64,000 bases of DNA, taken from positions 49,897-113,896 of the forward strand of contig CALMZO010000035.1 in assembly GCA_937870825.1 (NCBI GenBank), written 5' to 3'. Made by a program: the position numbers and the translations under genes. Positions 43,291 to 53,300 of this stretch are shown one piece after another (position 1 is the first letter of the stretch; each line of letters starts with the position of its first letter). The stretch comes from an uncultured Chloroflexota bacterium (GTDB taxonomy: Bacteria > Chloroflexota > Anaerolineae > UBA4142 > SHND01). The notes below the pieces were generated by a model, which saw only the letters and a list, made by a program, of their open reading frames with translations, searched no databases and was not told the origin of the DNA.

Positions 43291-43366
43291 GGTCAATTTG
43301 ATGCTGAACACGCATGTTTGCGCGTTCAGCACATTGAAAAAGCAGAGCCGTCAACTCTGCTTTTTT
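43291..43366 (+). ncRNA. candidate small RNA with terminator
   Basis: Seven bases after the -10 box, a 76-base unit has two stems: 12-bp arms with one A-C mismatch at 43302-43313 and 43320-43331, and an intrinsic terminator at 43337-43347 and 43355-43365 ending in six T. It lies divergently next to the first gene of the leftward series. A plasmid-type regulatory RNA is one possibility. No ORF overlaps it convincingly. Confidence 0.5.
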
Positions 43367-43369
43367 GTT

Positions 43370-45254
43370 TTGTGTTTTCTCTCTTTTGGCGTCGTTCGAC
43401 GTTCCGCTTCAATCGCCGCGAAACTTTTCGCTCGTGTTTTCTTGCCGTCAGCGACACGCCAATGATTCCCTCCTTGCATGAAAAAGGACGCATCGAATCT
43501 TGGATGCGTTCTTCGCCATGAAAATTTTTTCGTTTGCTCGCGATCTCTGATGTGACAACACCTTCACGCGCCCGATCCATCGAGAGGGCTTGTCGCGAAC
43601 CGCCTACACGGATACGATTGCTCCATCGCCAAATTCAACAGTGATGGTCCGATTTGTTCTCCGCCTTGCGAAATGTTTCGAGTGACATCCTTCTTCGAAT
43701 CGCAACGCACATCCAATACAGAGCACGGACATTCAACTCGCAATGGTTTCTCTGCGATTGTGTCTCATCCTTTACAGGCGGGCGCAACATCGGCTGACAT
43801 GCGTACTGCTCTCTGGCACCGCGGTGCCACAACTTTTGGGCAGACGATATTGGTTTCAAGAAAAAATGGAGGAAAAGCGGCGAATAGAACTTACGTTCTT
43901 TTAGGGAAACATCAATCACACTCGAAAGAACTTGCTCTCGCGTGTGCAGAGGACTCTTATGGGGTTGTTTTTCTTCCGCTTGTTTTGGTTGACTAGACCT
44001 TGGGAAACGACACCGCCGCGTAATCCATCGTCGTCGGAAGAGTGCGACGCGCCTCTTTATAGCATGTAGAGGAAACTAATTTATTTTCAGTGTGAGTAGC
44101 ATATCAAAGTCCGATCGCCGCGTCAATAACTTTTGATACGAGTTTTGAAAAATTGGATCGAACAGTTTCGGGGCGATTGTGTGGTGGGATAACAACATTC
44201 TTGCGAATGCCGCGAAAGATGCGGCGGCTATTTCAACGAATAGGAATCTGAAAGGCTAACCTCTTTCCTCTGAGGCTGCCTCGCCCCAAATCTCTGCATT
44301 GCTGAGCATGATTTGAAGAAACCCAACCAGCAGAATCTGCTCGAAGTGATATGAGGGGGATGGCATCAGAAACAATTCGTTTGGGAAAAATCGTCTTCCC
44401 CAACACGAAGCAAGAAAGCCAAAGAGCAAAAGAAATTGAGAAAACCAAGGGCTTGGATAGCGAGAAATTCTCAATCAGATGGCGCAAGAAAATACTCAAT
44501 ACGAAGAACGAATCATCGAACCGAGGGGAATGAAAAAGAGCAACCGGTTGAAATGGTCTAGAGCAAGTCGATCAGCATCAGTTGAACAAAGTGGATGAGC
44601 ACGGGTTGACCCCACGAACAAGAGAAACTAAAGATTCAGACCCAAGCAACCAAGCCCAAGAGGTTGAATAGAAGATTGCATCAATTAGAGAGAAGGGGTG
44701 TCTGTTCATTAAATAGAAATACATATATATGGTCGCAGATCTTTTTCGGGGATCATGCTTATTTTGCGGGCGATTTTGTTCGTCGCGACGAATTTTGATG
44801 TGAATCGACTTGAAGAATTGATGTGAATCGACTTTAATCGGACGCGTCATACGCGATAATTTGTCAGCAGAAGATTATACTTGGTTGATACATTCTCATT
44901 TTGTATGGACGCTGTTGCCCGGTGGGTATATACCAGACAGCATCGCTACAAATTCGTTGACACCCGTGCGTCTGGTGAAATGTATCGGGAGTGGGTGTTG
45001 TGCGTAAGTATCCGTCATTTCGACGACCGCTGCGTGAGCAGGGCAAGGGGAGATTGGTACATTTTCATGCTTAGTGGCACACCCCAGTACGTGTGCACTT
45101 GGCAAACCTTAATTCCAGAAGAATTTTTGCGCGCTTATTTTGTCAGTCGAAAGTCAATGAAACTGTCCGGCTGTATTAATATCTTTCGTATAATCTTCCC
45201 GTTTATAACTACGCTCCGCCTATGAAAGTATCGCCGCTCCCGTGAATCCACTCT
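43370..45254. other. gene-poor interval
   Basis: No gene is supported on either strand. Open frames exist at 43673-43996 and 44881-45225 (plus) but lack binding sites and known patterns. AT content rises after 44,100. A 17-bp direct repeat, TTGATGTGAATCGACTT, occurs at 44795-44811 and 44818-44834 (23-bp period). The interval separates the element genes from the defence island. Confidence 0.5.
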
Positions 45255-45803
45255 TTACAAGGTTCGAGCGTCCATCCAGCTGAGTATGAAGCGAATAATC
45301 TCCTTCAAGTCGCGATTGCCATCTACAACGAGATCTGCGTATATTTCCAAGATTTCCTTCACTTGCGTTTCCGTATCGTGCTTCTCAAGAATTTCAATCA
45401 ACGAATCTTCGGAGACACTTCTCTCGCGTAGGCGGACTTTACGAACTGCTTTATCCGTGGAAACATAGACAAGAAAGAGCTCTAAAGGTGCAACAAGACG
45501 CCGAAGAACCTCCGTAGCTTGTATATGGCGAATGCCATCAATTACAAGCCCGTCGCCATTCTGCCACCCGGCATCTTTCAAGACTGCGCTACAAAAATCC
45601 TCCCAACCGCCAGCGATTGATTGATTTCCCAAAGACTGAAGAACTTCCCGAGATGTATGGTCAAGGTTCAGTCGTTGGGCTTCCCTTCTAAGGTAATCAC
45701 CAAAACTCGCAAATGTCCACCCAAGTTTTTCTGACAGCGCCATGGCGATAGTAGTCTTGCCACTTCCAATAGGTCCAGCGAATGCAACCCCTGCAGGTTT
45801 CAA
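45255..45803 (-). CDS. P-loop nucleotide kinase-like protein, 182 aa
   Basis: Last gene of the radical SAM operon. Walker A AGPIGSGKTTIAMALSE lies at residues 8-24; DGLVIDGIRHIQATEVLRRL is the pattern of dephospho-CoA kinase and dNMP kinase relatives, in which DGIR contributes to the Walker B region and lid; LRERSVSEDSLIEILEKHD is the lid helix region. It probably phosphorylates a nucleotide or nucleotide-like product. Start is TTG at 45803, overlapping the stop of the ASCH gene by 4 bases (TTGA), with GGAGAT upstream. The pairing with a radical SAM enzyme suggests a modified nucleotide substrate; that is inference. Confidence 0.78.
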   Translation of the reverse strand: MKPAGVAFAGPIGSGKTTIAMALSEKLGWTFASFGDYLRREAQRLNLDHTSREVLQSLGNQSIAGGWEDFCSAVLKDAGWQNGDGLVIDGIRHIQATEVLRRLVAPLELFLVYVSTDKAVRKVRLRERSVSEDSLIEILEKHDTETQVKEILEIYADLVVDGNRDLKEIIRFILSWMDARTL

Positions 45804-46330
45804 TTCGCAATATCTCCGTCTTTAAGATTGGCGTTCCCTCTCAAAATGACCCATCCGCGCCGGTCTTGTTTCGGAAATGGAACAGGTGGAATGGGCAAGA
45901 CGGAGGTGAGTCGCATTAATGTTACGTATGCTGCCTCACTCCGTTTTTCCCAAAATTTGGGGTCTTGTGCGCAAAGGGCTTGAGCGAAATTTGATTTGAG
46001 ATTTTTCCATGATGATGGGTCTAACTTGTAGAACCAAACTTGAGAAATTCGACATAAGCCGATGACCGGACCGCTAGACCGTTTCAGTAACATTACGTCA
46101 CCCGGAACGACTCGTCCATAGGGCGTTGTGCGGCGCATCCCGAAACGAGAGTCCACGGTTTTCTTCCCCTCCAAGATGTATTGAAGATATGGTTCGACAA
46201 AAACTGCCAAGTGTAAACCGCTTGGCGAAAGGTCATCTGCAAGAATTTCGCTTATTGAATTCCTCCAATACTCATTTGCTGCTAGTGCTGGTATGAGATC
46301 TTCGGTGATAATCCGGCGCCAGTTCAGCAT
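45800..46330 (-). CDS. ASCH-domain protein, 176 aa
   Basis: The ASCH core starts at residue 40: HLAVFVEPYLQYILEGKKTV-DSRFG, followed by GDVMLLKRSSGPVIGLCRIS. ASCH domains resemble PUA and bind RNA or modified nucleosides; the E. coli YqfB member hydrolyses N4-acetylcytidine. The C-terminal part has an extra helical region and ends in RRGWVILRGNA. It overlaps the kinase gene by 4 bases and follows the radical SAM gene by 64 bases. The operon context suggests work on a nucleoside or nucleotide produced or altered by the radical SAM enzyme. Confidence 0.8.
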   Translation of the reverse strand: MLNWRRIITEDLIPALAANEYWRNSISEILADDLSPSGLHLAVFVEPYLQYILEGKKTVDSRFGMRRTTPYGRVVPGDVMLLKRSSGPVIGLCRISQVWFYKLDPSSWKNLKSNFAQALCAQDPKFWEKRSEAAYVTLMRLTSVLPIPPVPFPKQDRRGWVILRGNANLKDGDIAN

Positions 46331-46394
46331 GTGAGACCTCCGCGGAAACCCTAATTTGAAGATAATTGAGTCTGATTATAAAGCATCAACTTGG

Positions 46395-47420
46395 CTATTC
46401 CGCAGAAACAGACCGGTTCCTAAGTGGGATAGCCGAGATGCGAGTCTTTAGATGATCACTTGTGAATCTGCCAAGCAGTTCGTTATTCCATATATCAATG
46501 GCAGATTCCTGTGAATCAAGCACCAAGGAAGCAATACTCCCTTGTCTTTTTTTCGTCGGACTAAAAACTTTTATTTTCAGTGGAATAGTCCGGAGCGGAA
46601 GCATAGGATCAAGTTCCTGAAGCCTATCTACAAAGTTTGCCATGTCATCTCGCACGTGTTTGCTACTCGGACCCGTGAAGGTCGTATAGCAGTAAATATC
46701 AATACCTAATGCCAATTGCTGTTCCATCAGAAGAAACTGCTGCTCAAAAAGGTCAGGAGGCGCACCCGTATTGAATGAAAAGCTCTCGGCATTGAAACCC
46801 TTGAAACAACAGACCTTACCATAGTTATGATAGTTACAGATTAAACTGTGGTCGGCATCGCTCAGGAATTGCCAAAAATAGTCATTGCTCAAATTGTCGT
46901 CAGACCACAAATATGTCTTCTTTGCCAGTCCTCGTGCTTCTAATTCGCGCATCATCCAGGGAACCCATTCTGGGATTAAGTCTGGCTGACCGCCACTTAA
47001 ATCAATGACTTGTGGTCTGTCTTTTTCAGCCAAATAGAGGTCGACTAATTCTGAGACGGTAAGGAAGGATGCGAATTTCGGGTTGGCGGAGAGAAGATCA
47101 AAATCTACATAGCAATACCAGCAACGCCAATTGCAGATTGCATTCTGAAACACTTGTGCCCGTAGCACTTCTGCAGAAGGTAATTTCAGCGCTTTCAATG
47201 CAGGTTCTAGGGGTAAGGGATTCTCGGGCCAGCCGTGGTCCGTGTGTAGGCGGAAATGGCGAATCCTGCCAAAACCATTACAATTTGCAGGTTCAGTCAA
47301 GTCGCGTTCTTGATCTGTTCCGTGAAAGTTCGTGACAAGCAGTTTTTTCTCTTCCGAACGAATCCCGCGCGCGCGCAGTCTTTCAGAAAATTTGACTGTG
47401 TCAATGAATTTCTTGCCCAT
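46395..47420 (-). CDS. radical SAM protein, 341 aa
   Basis: CNWRCWYC at residues 96-103 supplies the three cysteines (Cys96, Cys100, Cys103) of the 4Fe-4S cluster that cleaves S-adenosylmethionine. VIDLSGGQPDLIPEW corresponds to the GGE-like SAM-binding motif, with Gln in place of Glu. About 95 residues precede the cluster, which is long for the class. Two further cysteines (GKVCCFKGF) are near residue 205 and could hold another metal. No B12 or SPASM domain is obvious. Substrate unknown. Start overlaps the DUF4186 gene by 20 bases. It does not match the viperin motif set. Confidence 0.85.
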   Translation of the reverse strand: MGKKFIDTVKFSERLRARGIRSEEKKLLVTNFHGTDQERDLTEPANCNGFGRIRHFRLHTDHGWPENPLPLEPALKALKLPSAEVLRAQVFQNAICNWRCWYCYVDFDLLSANPKFASFLTVSELVDLYLAEKDRPQVIDLSGGQPDLIPEWVPWMMRELEARGLAKKTYLWSDDNLSNDYFWQFLSDADHSLICNYHNYGKVCCFKGFNAESFSFNTGAPPDLFEQQFLLMEQQLALGIDIYCYTTFTGPSSKHVRDDMANFVDRLQELDPMLPLRTIPLKIKVFSPTKKRQGSIASLVLDSQESAIDIWNNELLGRFTSDHLKTRISAIPLRNRSVSAE

Positions 47421-48018
47421 AAGCCTGCCTCAGTGACCTGCCTCGTATCGCCGGTACTCTTTCGCCCACTTCGGTCAAACTCGGCAAGCGGTCATTCACA
47501 AACATCATCGTCAATTCCACAAAATAATCGATCTGCTCCGAAGTGAGATCAATCCCTTTCGGGATGCCATGCCAATATTCAATGCATTTCCGGCAGCAAC
47601 ACGCTAAGGCGTGCTGTGCGTAAAAAATAATGTTTTTAGATTCTGGCGTTTGGCGTCCATCAAAGGCAGGGGATGCAGGTCCCACAGATTTGGTGATTCT
47701 TTTTCTAGCGGATTCGCGCAGCCCAACACGACCTTTCCGCCGGGCATGATTCAGCGCGAGTTCGTCTATCGGTTTGTGCCAGTTATGATGTCGAATCAGC
47801 TCATATTTTAGAGCTTCGAACGTAAAGTTAGCATCGGCAAGTTCACGTTTGTGTACACGCTCCCAATCGATCAGGTCAATGCCACAGGACCTACATTTTC
47901 CCCGGTCCACGTCTGCCATCTTTTTTGACTTGAGGAAGCAATGGAGATTCTCATCGCACTTCGAGCTTGTACACGAAATCTTCAATGGCTTCAGTTCTTT
48001 TGCTGTATCACCGCTCAT
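47401..48018 (-). CDS. DUF4186-domain protein with N-terminal zinc ribbon, 205 aa
   Basis: Residues about 120-195 match DUF4186 as I remember it: FDGRQTPESKNIIFYAQHAL, CCCRKCIEYWHGIPKGIDLT and EQIDYFVELTMMFV. The conserved Cys and His set looks metal-binding. An N-terminal extension has CTSSKCDENLHCFLKSKKMA and KCRSCGIDLIDW, a probable zinc ribbon. The function of DUF4186 is not known to me. Strong binding site AGGAGGTTAAAGC lies inside the upstream gene end. It lies between the regulator/protease and the radical SAM enzyme and could be a partner or substrate carrier. Confidence 0.78.
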   Translation of the reverse strand: MSGDTAKELKPLKISCTSSKCDENLHCFLKSKKMADVDRGKCRSCGIDLIDWERVHKRELADANFTFEALKYELIRHHNWHKPIDELALNHARRKGRVGLRESARKRITKSVGPASPAFDGRQTPESKNIIFYAQHALACCCRKCIEYWHGIPKGIDLTSEQIDYFVELTMMFVNDRLPSLTEVGERVPAIRGRSLRQAYGQEIH

Positions 48019-48025
48019 GCGTGCT

Positions 48026-49534
48026 TTAACCTCCTATCCCGAGCGCCCGCAATAATATTCCTTGATCTTCAGCGCTTAACCGCTCCATTTTGATTTTCTG
48101 GAGAAGTACTTCGCGAGCGATCTGCGCTGGCGCGGGATCTGTAATTTGCAAGTTGTTTGCTGCACCCCACCAATTGATAGATTGAAGAGCAAGGCGATAT
48201 GCCACGTAATTTGCTAAAACATCCACAGGCACATGCTCTGCCGCGGCAACCTGAAAGACTGCCGACTTGAGATATTCAACCTTACCCTTTGCAACTTCAA
48301 CACAGCGGTCCGTAATCTCCTCTTCACGACCTTCAAGGATTACACGCGATGCAAATTCGCTAGCTTCGCGTTCTTCGTGCTCCCGTGCAAAAGGTGAAAT
48401 CTCTTCGGGTTCAATAAATGATGTGCGATCTTTGGTCAAGTGCTTTGCCACGTGTCCATGCTCGTGTAAGCCATCGAACAGCCATCTCGCTTGATATGGT
48501 GTGACTTGCTTTAGCACAATAATACTCCGGTCAGACTCACGCCAACAGGCCCCATGAAACGAGCCAGAGTCAAAGAGCGGTAGAATTGGAATTCCGATAT
48601 CCCAACTATACCTTGTGAAAGTCTCAAAACTCAAGACTCGGTATTTTGCAATAATTGCTTGTCTCATTTCGTCTGCCGATTTTGGACTCTTCGCAGATGG
48701 GAGGTGCTGGCTTGCGTGCAATACCAATAGAGCCAAATAATGTGCATATACTGTGTAAGCAGTTGCTTGGATTTCTTGAGTCTTGTTCTGCACCTTGAAT
48801 TTGGCTGTATTGATTATCGCGGGATCAAATGCAAGAGTTGCTGAGCTGAGTACAGAATCTGGGCTCCAACCATATATGCGTCCAATGAATTTAGCAGCCT
48901 CTGAGAGAGCATCATCTACGTCGTTTTGTGGGTCGTTCAAGCGACTTAATAACTCACGCGGTAAGAGCCGATCAAGAATCCACTCTCTCTTAATACCGAG
49001 ACGCTCCAATCGTTTTAGTAAATCCGTAAGTGAGACTGGCGAGACTTTAGTTTCAGCCAAATCTCTCAATGAGTATCGCATTGCTGCCAAGACCCCACTC
49101 AGCGTGTCAAAGGTAACATCGTGATGCCCTTTTTCAATTCGTGAGAGACTTTGAGGTGTGATCCCTGCTCTTTCAGCGACCTCTTTACTTGTTAGGTTCC
49201 GCTGCCTGCGCAACTCTCTCAATCTGAGTCCGACCTCAACAATTTGCTTTTGTTCGCTTTCGGTCCACATCTTTGCAAAGGCGGGATCGCTCAACAATCG
49301 AATCGTGGTCCAGGGGATTTCGATCTCGCCTGACGACGTGGGAACTACAATTTCATACGGATCAAACCTGATACTGTTCCATGCGGGACTCTGTGTACCG
49401 GGCGGCAAGAGTTGATCAAGCGCAAGTTCGACTCGAGAGCCATCCTCAAACGTCACCAGAAGCTCGCCATCGCGTACTTCAACCAAACTCATTCGCTGAT
49501 ATCTGGGATCACTCGATCTGTTTTTTTTCATCAT
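48026..49534 (-). CDS. DUF2442-XRE-ImmA/IrrE-like metalloprotease regulator, 502 aa
   Basis: Three modules. Residues about 15-90 are DUF2442 (LVEVRDGELLVTFEDGSRVE, FDPYEIVVPTSSGEIEIPW). Residues 101-158 are a Cro/C1-type HTH (LRELRRQRNLTSKEVAERAG, SLSRIEKGHHDVTFDTLSGV). The C-terminal part is an ImmA/IrrE-type zinc peptidase with GLHEHGHVAKHL (His357, Glu358, His361). XRE-ImmA proteins repress and then cleave repressors on stress. DUF2442 normally pairs with DUF4160, which is the preceding gene here (ATGA overlap). It probably controls its own operon through the palindrome at 49782-49793. Confidence 0.85.
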   Translation of the reverse strand: MMKKNRSSDPRYQRMSLVEVRDGELLVTFEDGSRVELALDQLLPPGTQSPAWNSIRFDPYEIVVPTSSGEIEIPWTTIRLLSDPAFAKMWTESEQKQIVEVGLRLRELRRQRNLTSKEVAERAGITPQSLSRIEKGHHDVTFDTLSGVLAAMRYSLRDLAETKVSPVSLTDLLKRLERLGIKREWILDRLLPRELLSRLNDPQNDVDDALSEAAKFIGRIYGWSPDSVLSSATLAFDPAIINTAKFKVQNKTQEIQATAYTVYAHYLALLVLHASQHLPSAKSPKSADEMRQAIIAKYRVLSFETFTRYSWDIGIPILPLFDSGSFHGACWRESDRSIIVLKQVTPYQARWLFDGLHEHGHVAKHLTKDRTSFIEPEEISPFAREHEEREASEFASRVILEGREEEITDRCVEVAKGKVEYLKSAVFQVAAAEHVPVDVLANYVAYRLALQSINWWGAANNLQITDPAPAQIAREVLLQKIKMERLSAEDQGILLRALGIGG

Positions 49535-49767
49535 CTGTTCGTCTCCGAATTCAGCTCACTCCAACGGCGGAAGATGGTATCGAGATTATCAAGTAATATT
49601 GATCTTCCAGATTTCGGGAGGGGCGGCCCCGCGATGTGAATCAGGATAGGGAGAGCCATAACTGTGACGCGCCCTTCCCATCGAACATGGCAATGTGGTA
49701 AATGGTGCCGTTGTCCGATTTCCCTATAAACATAAACGCTAAACCTGCCACTACGAATAACCCTCAT
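49531..49767 (-). CDS. DUF4160 protein, 78 aa
   Basis: A short basic protein with the DUF4160 pattern: MRVIRSGRFSVYVYREIGQR then HHLPHCHVRWEGRVTVMALP, with the conserved HLPHCHV. DUF4160 and DUF2442 proteins are usually adjacent and have been proposed to be a type II toxin-antitoxin pair. ATG at 49767 is chosen because the promoter puts transcription start at about 49769, so the mRNA is nearly leaderless; a TTG at 49776 is the alternative. First gene of the six-gene operon. Confidence 0.8.
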   Translation of the reverse strand: MRVIRSGRFSVYVYREIGQRHHLPHCHVRWEGRVTVMALPILIHIAGPPLPKSGRSILLDNLDTIFRRWSELNSETNR

Positions 49768-49775
49768 CCGCGCCA

Positions 49776-49804
49776 AATATAAACGTATACGTTAATTTCG
49801 TCAA
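49776..49804 (-). promoter_or_regulatory. promoter of the radical SAM operon with spacer palindrome
   Basis: On the minus strand TTGACG (complement of 49799-49804) and TATATT (complement of 49776-49781) are 17 bases apart. The spacer contains the perfect palindrome AACGTATACGTT (49782-49793), an evident repressor site, probably for the XRE protein. Predicted start at about 49769 is two bases before the first ATG. Confidence 0.65.
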
Positions 49805-50122
49805 ATCAAAGGAATTGCGGCGGCTTTGCTGACATAGAGGTTCGCTGTCCTTCGAAATTAGGATCTTTCATAAGCTCTACTTCGATTGGCAGTAGCGGGC
49901 GTGCGCGTTCTAATTGCGTGCATTCGGGCCACAGTGCAGGGGTGCCCAATCAGTTTTTATCGGAATTGTGCCACGCCAGTTTGCAGTCCGCAGTCAACAA
50001 TATATGACTACAACTCGCGCCGGACGTCGAGTTGGCTGAAAGTCGTGGAACGTTTAGCGCGGTGTCTTGCATTGAAACAACGCTTCAAAATCATTGTTCG
50101 CACTGTGATTGCTAACTTCGTA

Positions 50123-50151
50123 TTGCACAATCCTTTTAAGGTGGTTATAAT
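50123..50151 (+). promoter_or_regulatory. sigma70-type promoter for the helicase gene
   Basis: TTGCAC (50123-50128), a 17-base spacer and TATAAT (50146-50151). It lies 156 bases before the GTG of the SNF2-like helicase. A hairpin (CCCGCTCAGGT / ACCTGGGCGGG, about 50250-50277) lies in the leader. The 539-base interval 49768-50306 has no other feature. Confidence 0.65.
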
Positions 50152-50306
50152 GCAAGCGAATCGAAAAACCCGTTTACCTGCTCCATACCGCGCGGGATTC
50201 GTTTCGCCCCTGCGGGCGCTTGAACTTCACTCATGGCATTTTACCCGCTCAGGTCGCGGTACCTGGGCGGGCTTTGCTTTCACCCCATAAAGTTACTGAG
50301 GATACG

Positions 50307-53300
50307 GTGGACGACGTCAACGACGCAGTTGCCAAACTGATGGGGCAAAGAATATCGCTCGCCGGACACTTTGATGAGCCAGTCCAGATCGAGGCGGTTC
50401 GTCCACTCGGTTCCGGTGTGGAGCTACGTGTTCGCCGCGCCGACGGACAGCTTGAAGAGACTGTTCTCTCCGAATCTGAGTTCAATTCAATTTCTGCCAC
50501 ACAAATTGCAGCTGCTACCACACAAGCCCTTACACATCCCGACCACTTGAGACTATTTGTCGAGTCAGCGCGGATCCGATTAGCATATGCGTATGATCGA
50601 CAATTCGCGGTCAGTCTATCTGGCATTCGCACACTACCTCATCAGATCGAAGCGGTTTATTTGAAAATGCTGCCTCAGCCCCGCTTGCGGTTTCTCTTGG
50701 CGGACGACCCGGGCGCTGGCAAGACGATTATGGCAGGTCTCTTGCTCAAAGAGATGAAGCTGCGCGAAGCACTTGAGCGTGTGCTGATCATCGTGCCTGC
50801 GCCGCTCACCATTCAGTGGCAAGATGAACTGCTGCGCTTTTTCGGCGAGACGTTTCAAATCATAACGGCGAGCAACGATCAGCAGCAATTGGTCAATCCG
50901 TGGCAGCGCGAATCACAGGTTATCACATCGCTGGACTATGCCAAGCAAGATGATGTGCGCGAGCGCATTTGGCAGCAAAGGTGGGATTTGGTCATCATTG
51001 ACGAAGCGCACAAATGCGCGGCATACACCAAGCGCGCGAGCGGACGTTCGCCAGAAGCGGAAAAGACAAAACGCTATCAGCTTGCAGAGCGTCTTACTGC
51101 AGAACCCGATCGCCATATTCTATTTTTGACAGCGACCCCGCATCATGGCGATGATGATCGTTTCGGTCACTTTTTACGCCTGCTCGATCCCGACCTGTTT
51201 CCCGAACCGCATCGCCTCGGTGATCAAGCACAACAAATCCGTCGTGATATTTTGCGTCTCGGTCCGGAATGCCCTTGGGCCTTGCGGCGCTTGAAAGAGG
51301 ATCTCCGCGATATGAATGGACGGCGGCTCTTTCCCGATCGCCACGTCCAAACGGTGAACTTTCAACTGAACTTTGAAGAGTTCAGTCTTTACAAAGCAGT
51401 CACGGCCTATATCAACCAATTTCTGCCGCAAGCAGGCGGGCGCCAAAAGCAGAACATTGCGCTAACGCGAACTGTTTTGCAGCGTCGTCTCGCGAGTTCA
51501 ACCAACGCGATTCACGAATCGCTGAAACGCCGTCTGGAAAAACAGCGCAAATTGATGGAAGAGTTGGAGGCGCTGCCAGCGAATCAACGCGCGCGATACT
51601 TGGACCGCATTCGCGGTCGCCTCACCGATGACGAAATAGACGAAGATGATCTAGACGACGCAGCGCGTGACCGTTTGACTGACGAGTTCACAGCCGCAGT
51701 CGAACTCGACCAGCTGCGGGCGGAAGTCGCTGCCCTCAAAGATTTGGTCGAGCAAGCGCGCCGTGTGCGAGAACATGCTACCGACAGTAAACTCAACGCA
51801 CTGAGCCAAACGCTACAGAGGGCGCAGTTTGCCGAATTGCAAGATGGTCGCGGAAAACTCTTGATTTTTACCGAGCATCGCGATACGCTCAGTTATTTGC
51901 AGGAGCAATTGGAACGGTGGGGCTATTCGACCGTAACGATTCACGGCGGGATGAATCCGCACGAACGCAAACGCGCGCAGGATGATTTTCACTACAACAA
52001 GCAGGTTTGCATAGCGACCGAGGCAGCAGGCGAAGGCATCAATCTGCAATTCTGCCATTTGATGATCAATTACGATTTGCCATGGAATCCAACGCGGCTC
52101 GAACAACGCCTCGGACGAATACATCGCATTGGTCAAGACCGCGATGTCTATGCATTCAATTTTGTTGCAGAACGATCCGTGGATGGGCAGCCAGTCATCG
52201 AAGGAGCGATTCTCAAGCGGTTGCTTGACAAATTGGACTTGATGCGCGACGCGTTGGGCAAGAACCGTGTGTTTGACGTGATCGGCGAAGTGCTTTCGAT
52301 CAACGAAGTAAATCTGTCCGAAATGCTGCGTGAGGCGGCATACGATCCACGCCGCCTCGATGAGTATCTCGACCAGATTGATCGGATTGACCCAGAGAAA
52401 TTGCGCCGCTATGAAGAGGCGACGGGGATCGCGTTGGCGCGCGAGCATATTGACCTCGAATGGTTCAAGCAATTTCAAAGTCGCAACTTTGAAGTCGAGG
52501 AACGACGCTTGATGCCCGAGTATGTCGCGCGTCAATTTCTTTCGGCGGCAGAGCAGGTTGGCTTAAGAGTTGAAACGCGTGCAGATGGATTTTATCGGGT
52601 CGAGCATGTGCCGCAGGATTTGCGCTCGGAACGTCTGGACGCGGTTCAGCGTCTGGGCAAGCCAGAGGTATCGTATCGCAAGATTACCTTCCACAAAAAA
52701 GCGTTGGAGCAAGATCAAGGACGGGACGCACTGCTGCTGGGTCCAGGGCATTCACTGTATGCCGTCGTTGATGAGAAATTGAATGCGCGGTTTGCGGACC
52801 TTCGGGGGGCAGCCAGCGTCTTTGTGGATGCGAATGCGACTGCGCCTTATCGAATTCACTTTATCGAGATGGAAATTCGCGGTGAGCCGTCTGCAACACG
52901 GTCAAATCCGACTCTGCATGCAGAGTTAGTTGCGGTTCGTGAAGAGAACGGAGAATATTCGCTTCTTCCTGCGGACGCGCTACATGATCTTGCCCCGCAC
53001 CCGAATTCGCCGACTAGTGTTTCAAGCATTGATGTGCAGGGCGCAATTGATTTCGTCAAGGTGACGTACCAATTGGAACAACGCGTCAGAATTCAGCGCG
53101 AACGTGAGCAGTATGCCAAGGTCGTCGGCGATTATTTGCGCAAGTCATTCGACGCGCGCATCCGGGCATCCGAAAATCGAGTGATGACACTTAAAGCGCG
53201 TGAAGCGTCGGGCGAGACAGCCGTCTCGCTTGCCTTGCAGCAAGCCGAAAATGATTTGAATGATCTCAAAAGGACGCGTGCCGAACGAATGGCAGGGCTG

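Noticed and set aside
43673..43996. Plus-strand open frame of 107 codons
   Set aside because: No binding site or family pattern; lies in a gene-poor stretch.
44795..44834. Iteron-type origin
   Set aside because: Only two 17-bp copies are present and no initiator gene is nearby.
44881..45225. Plus-strand open frame of 114 codons
   Set aside because: No ribosome binding site, Cys/Arg/Trp-heavy composition unlike the neighbours, and no recognisable pattern. Treated as chance.
46395..47420. Prokaryotic viperin (radical SAM beside a nucleotide kinase)
   Set aside because: The cluster motif is within AICNWRCWYCYVD, preceded by about 95 residues, and lacks the N-terminal layout expected of viperins. 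The kinase is of the dephospho-CoA/dNMP type. I keep it as a generic radical SAM enzyme.
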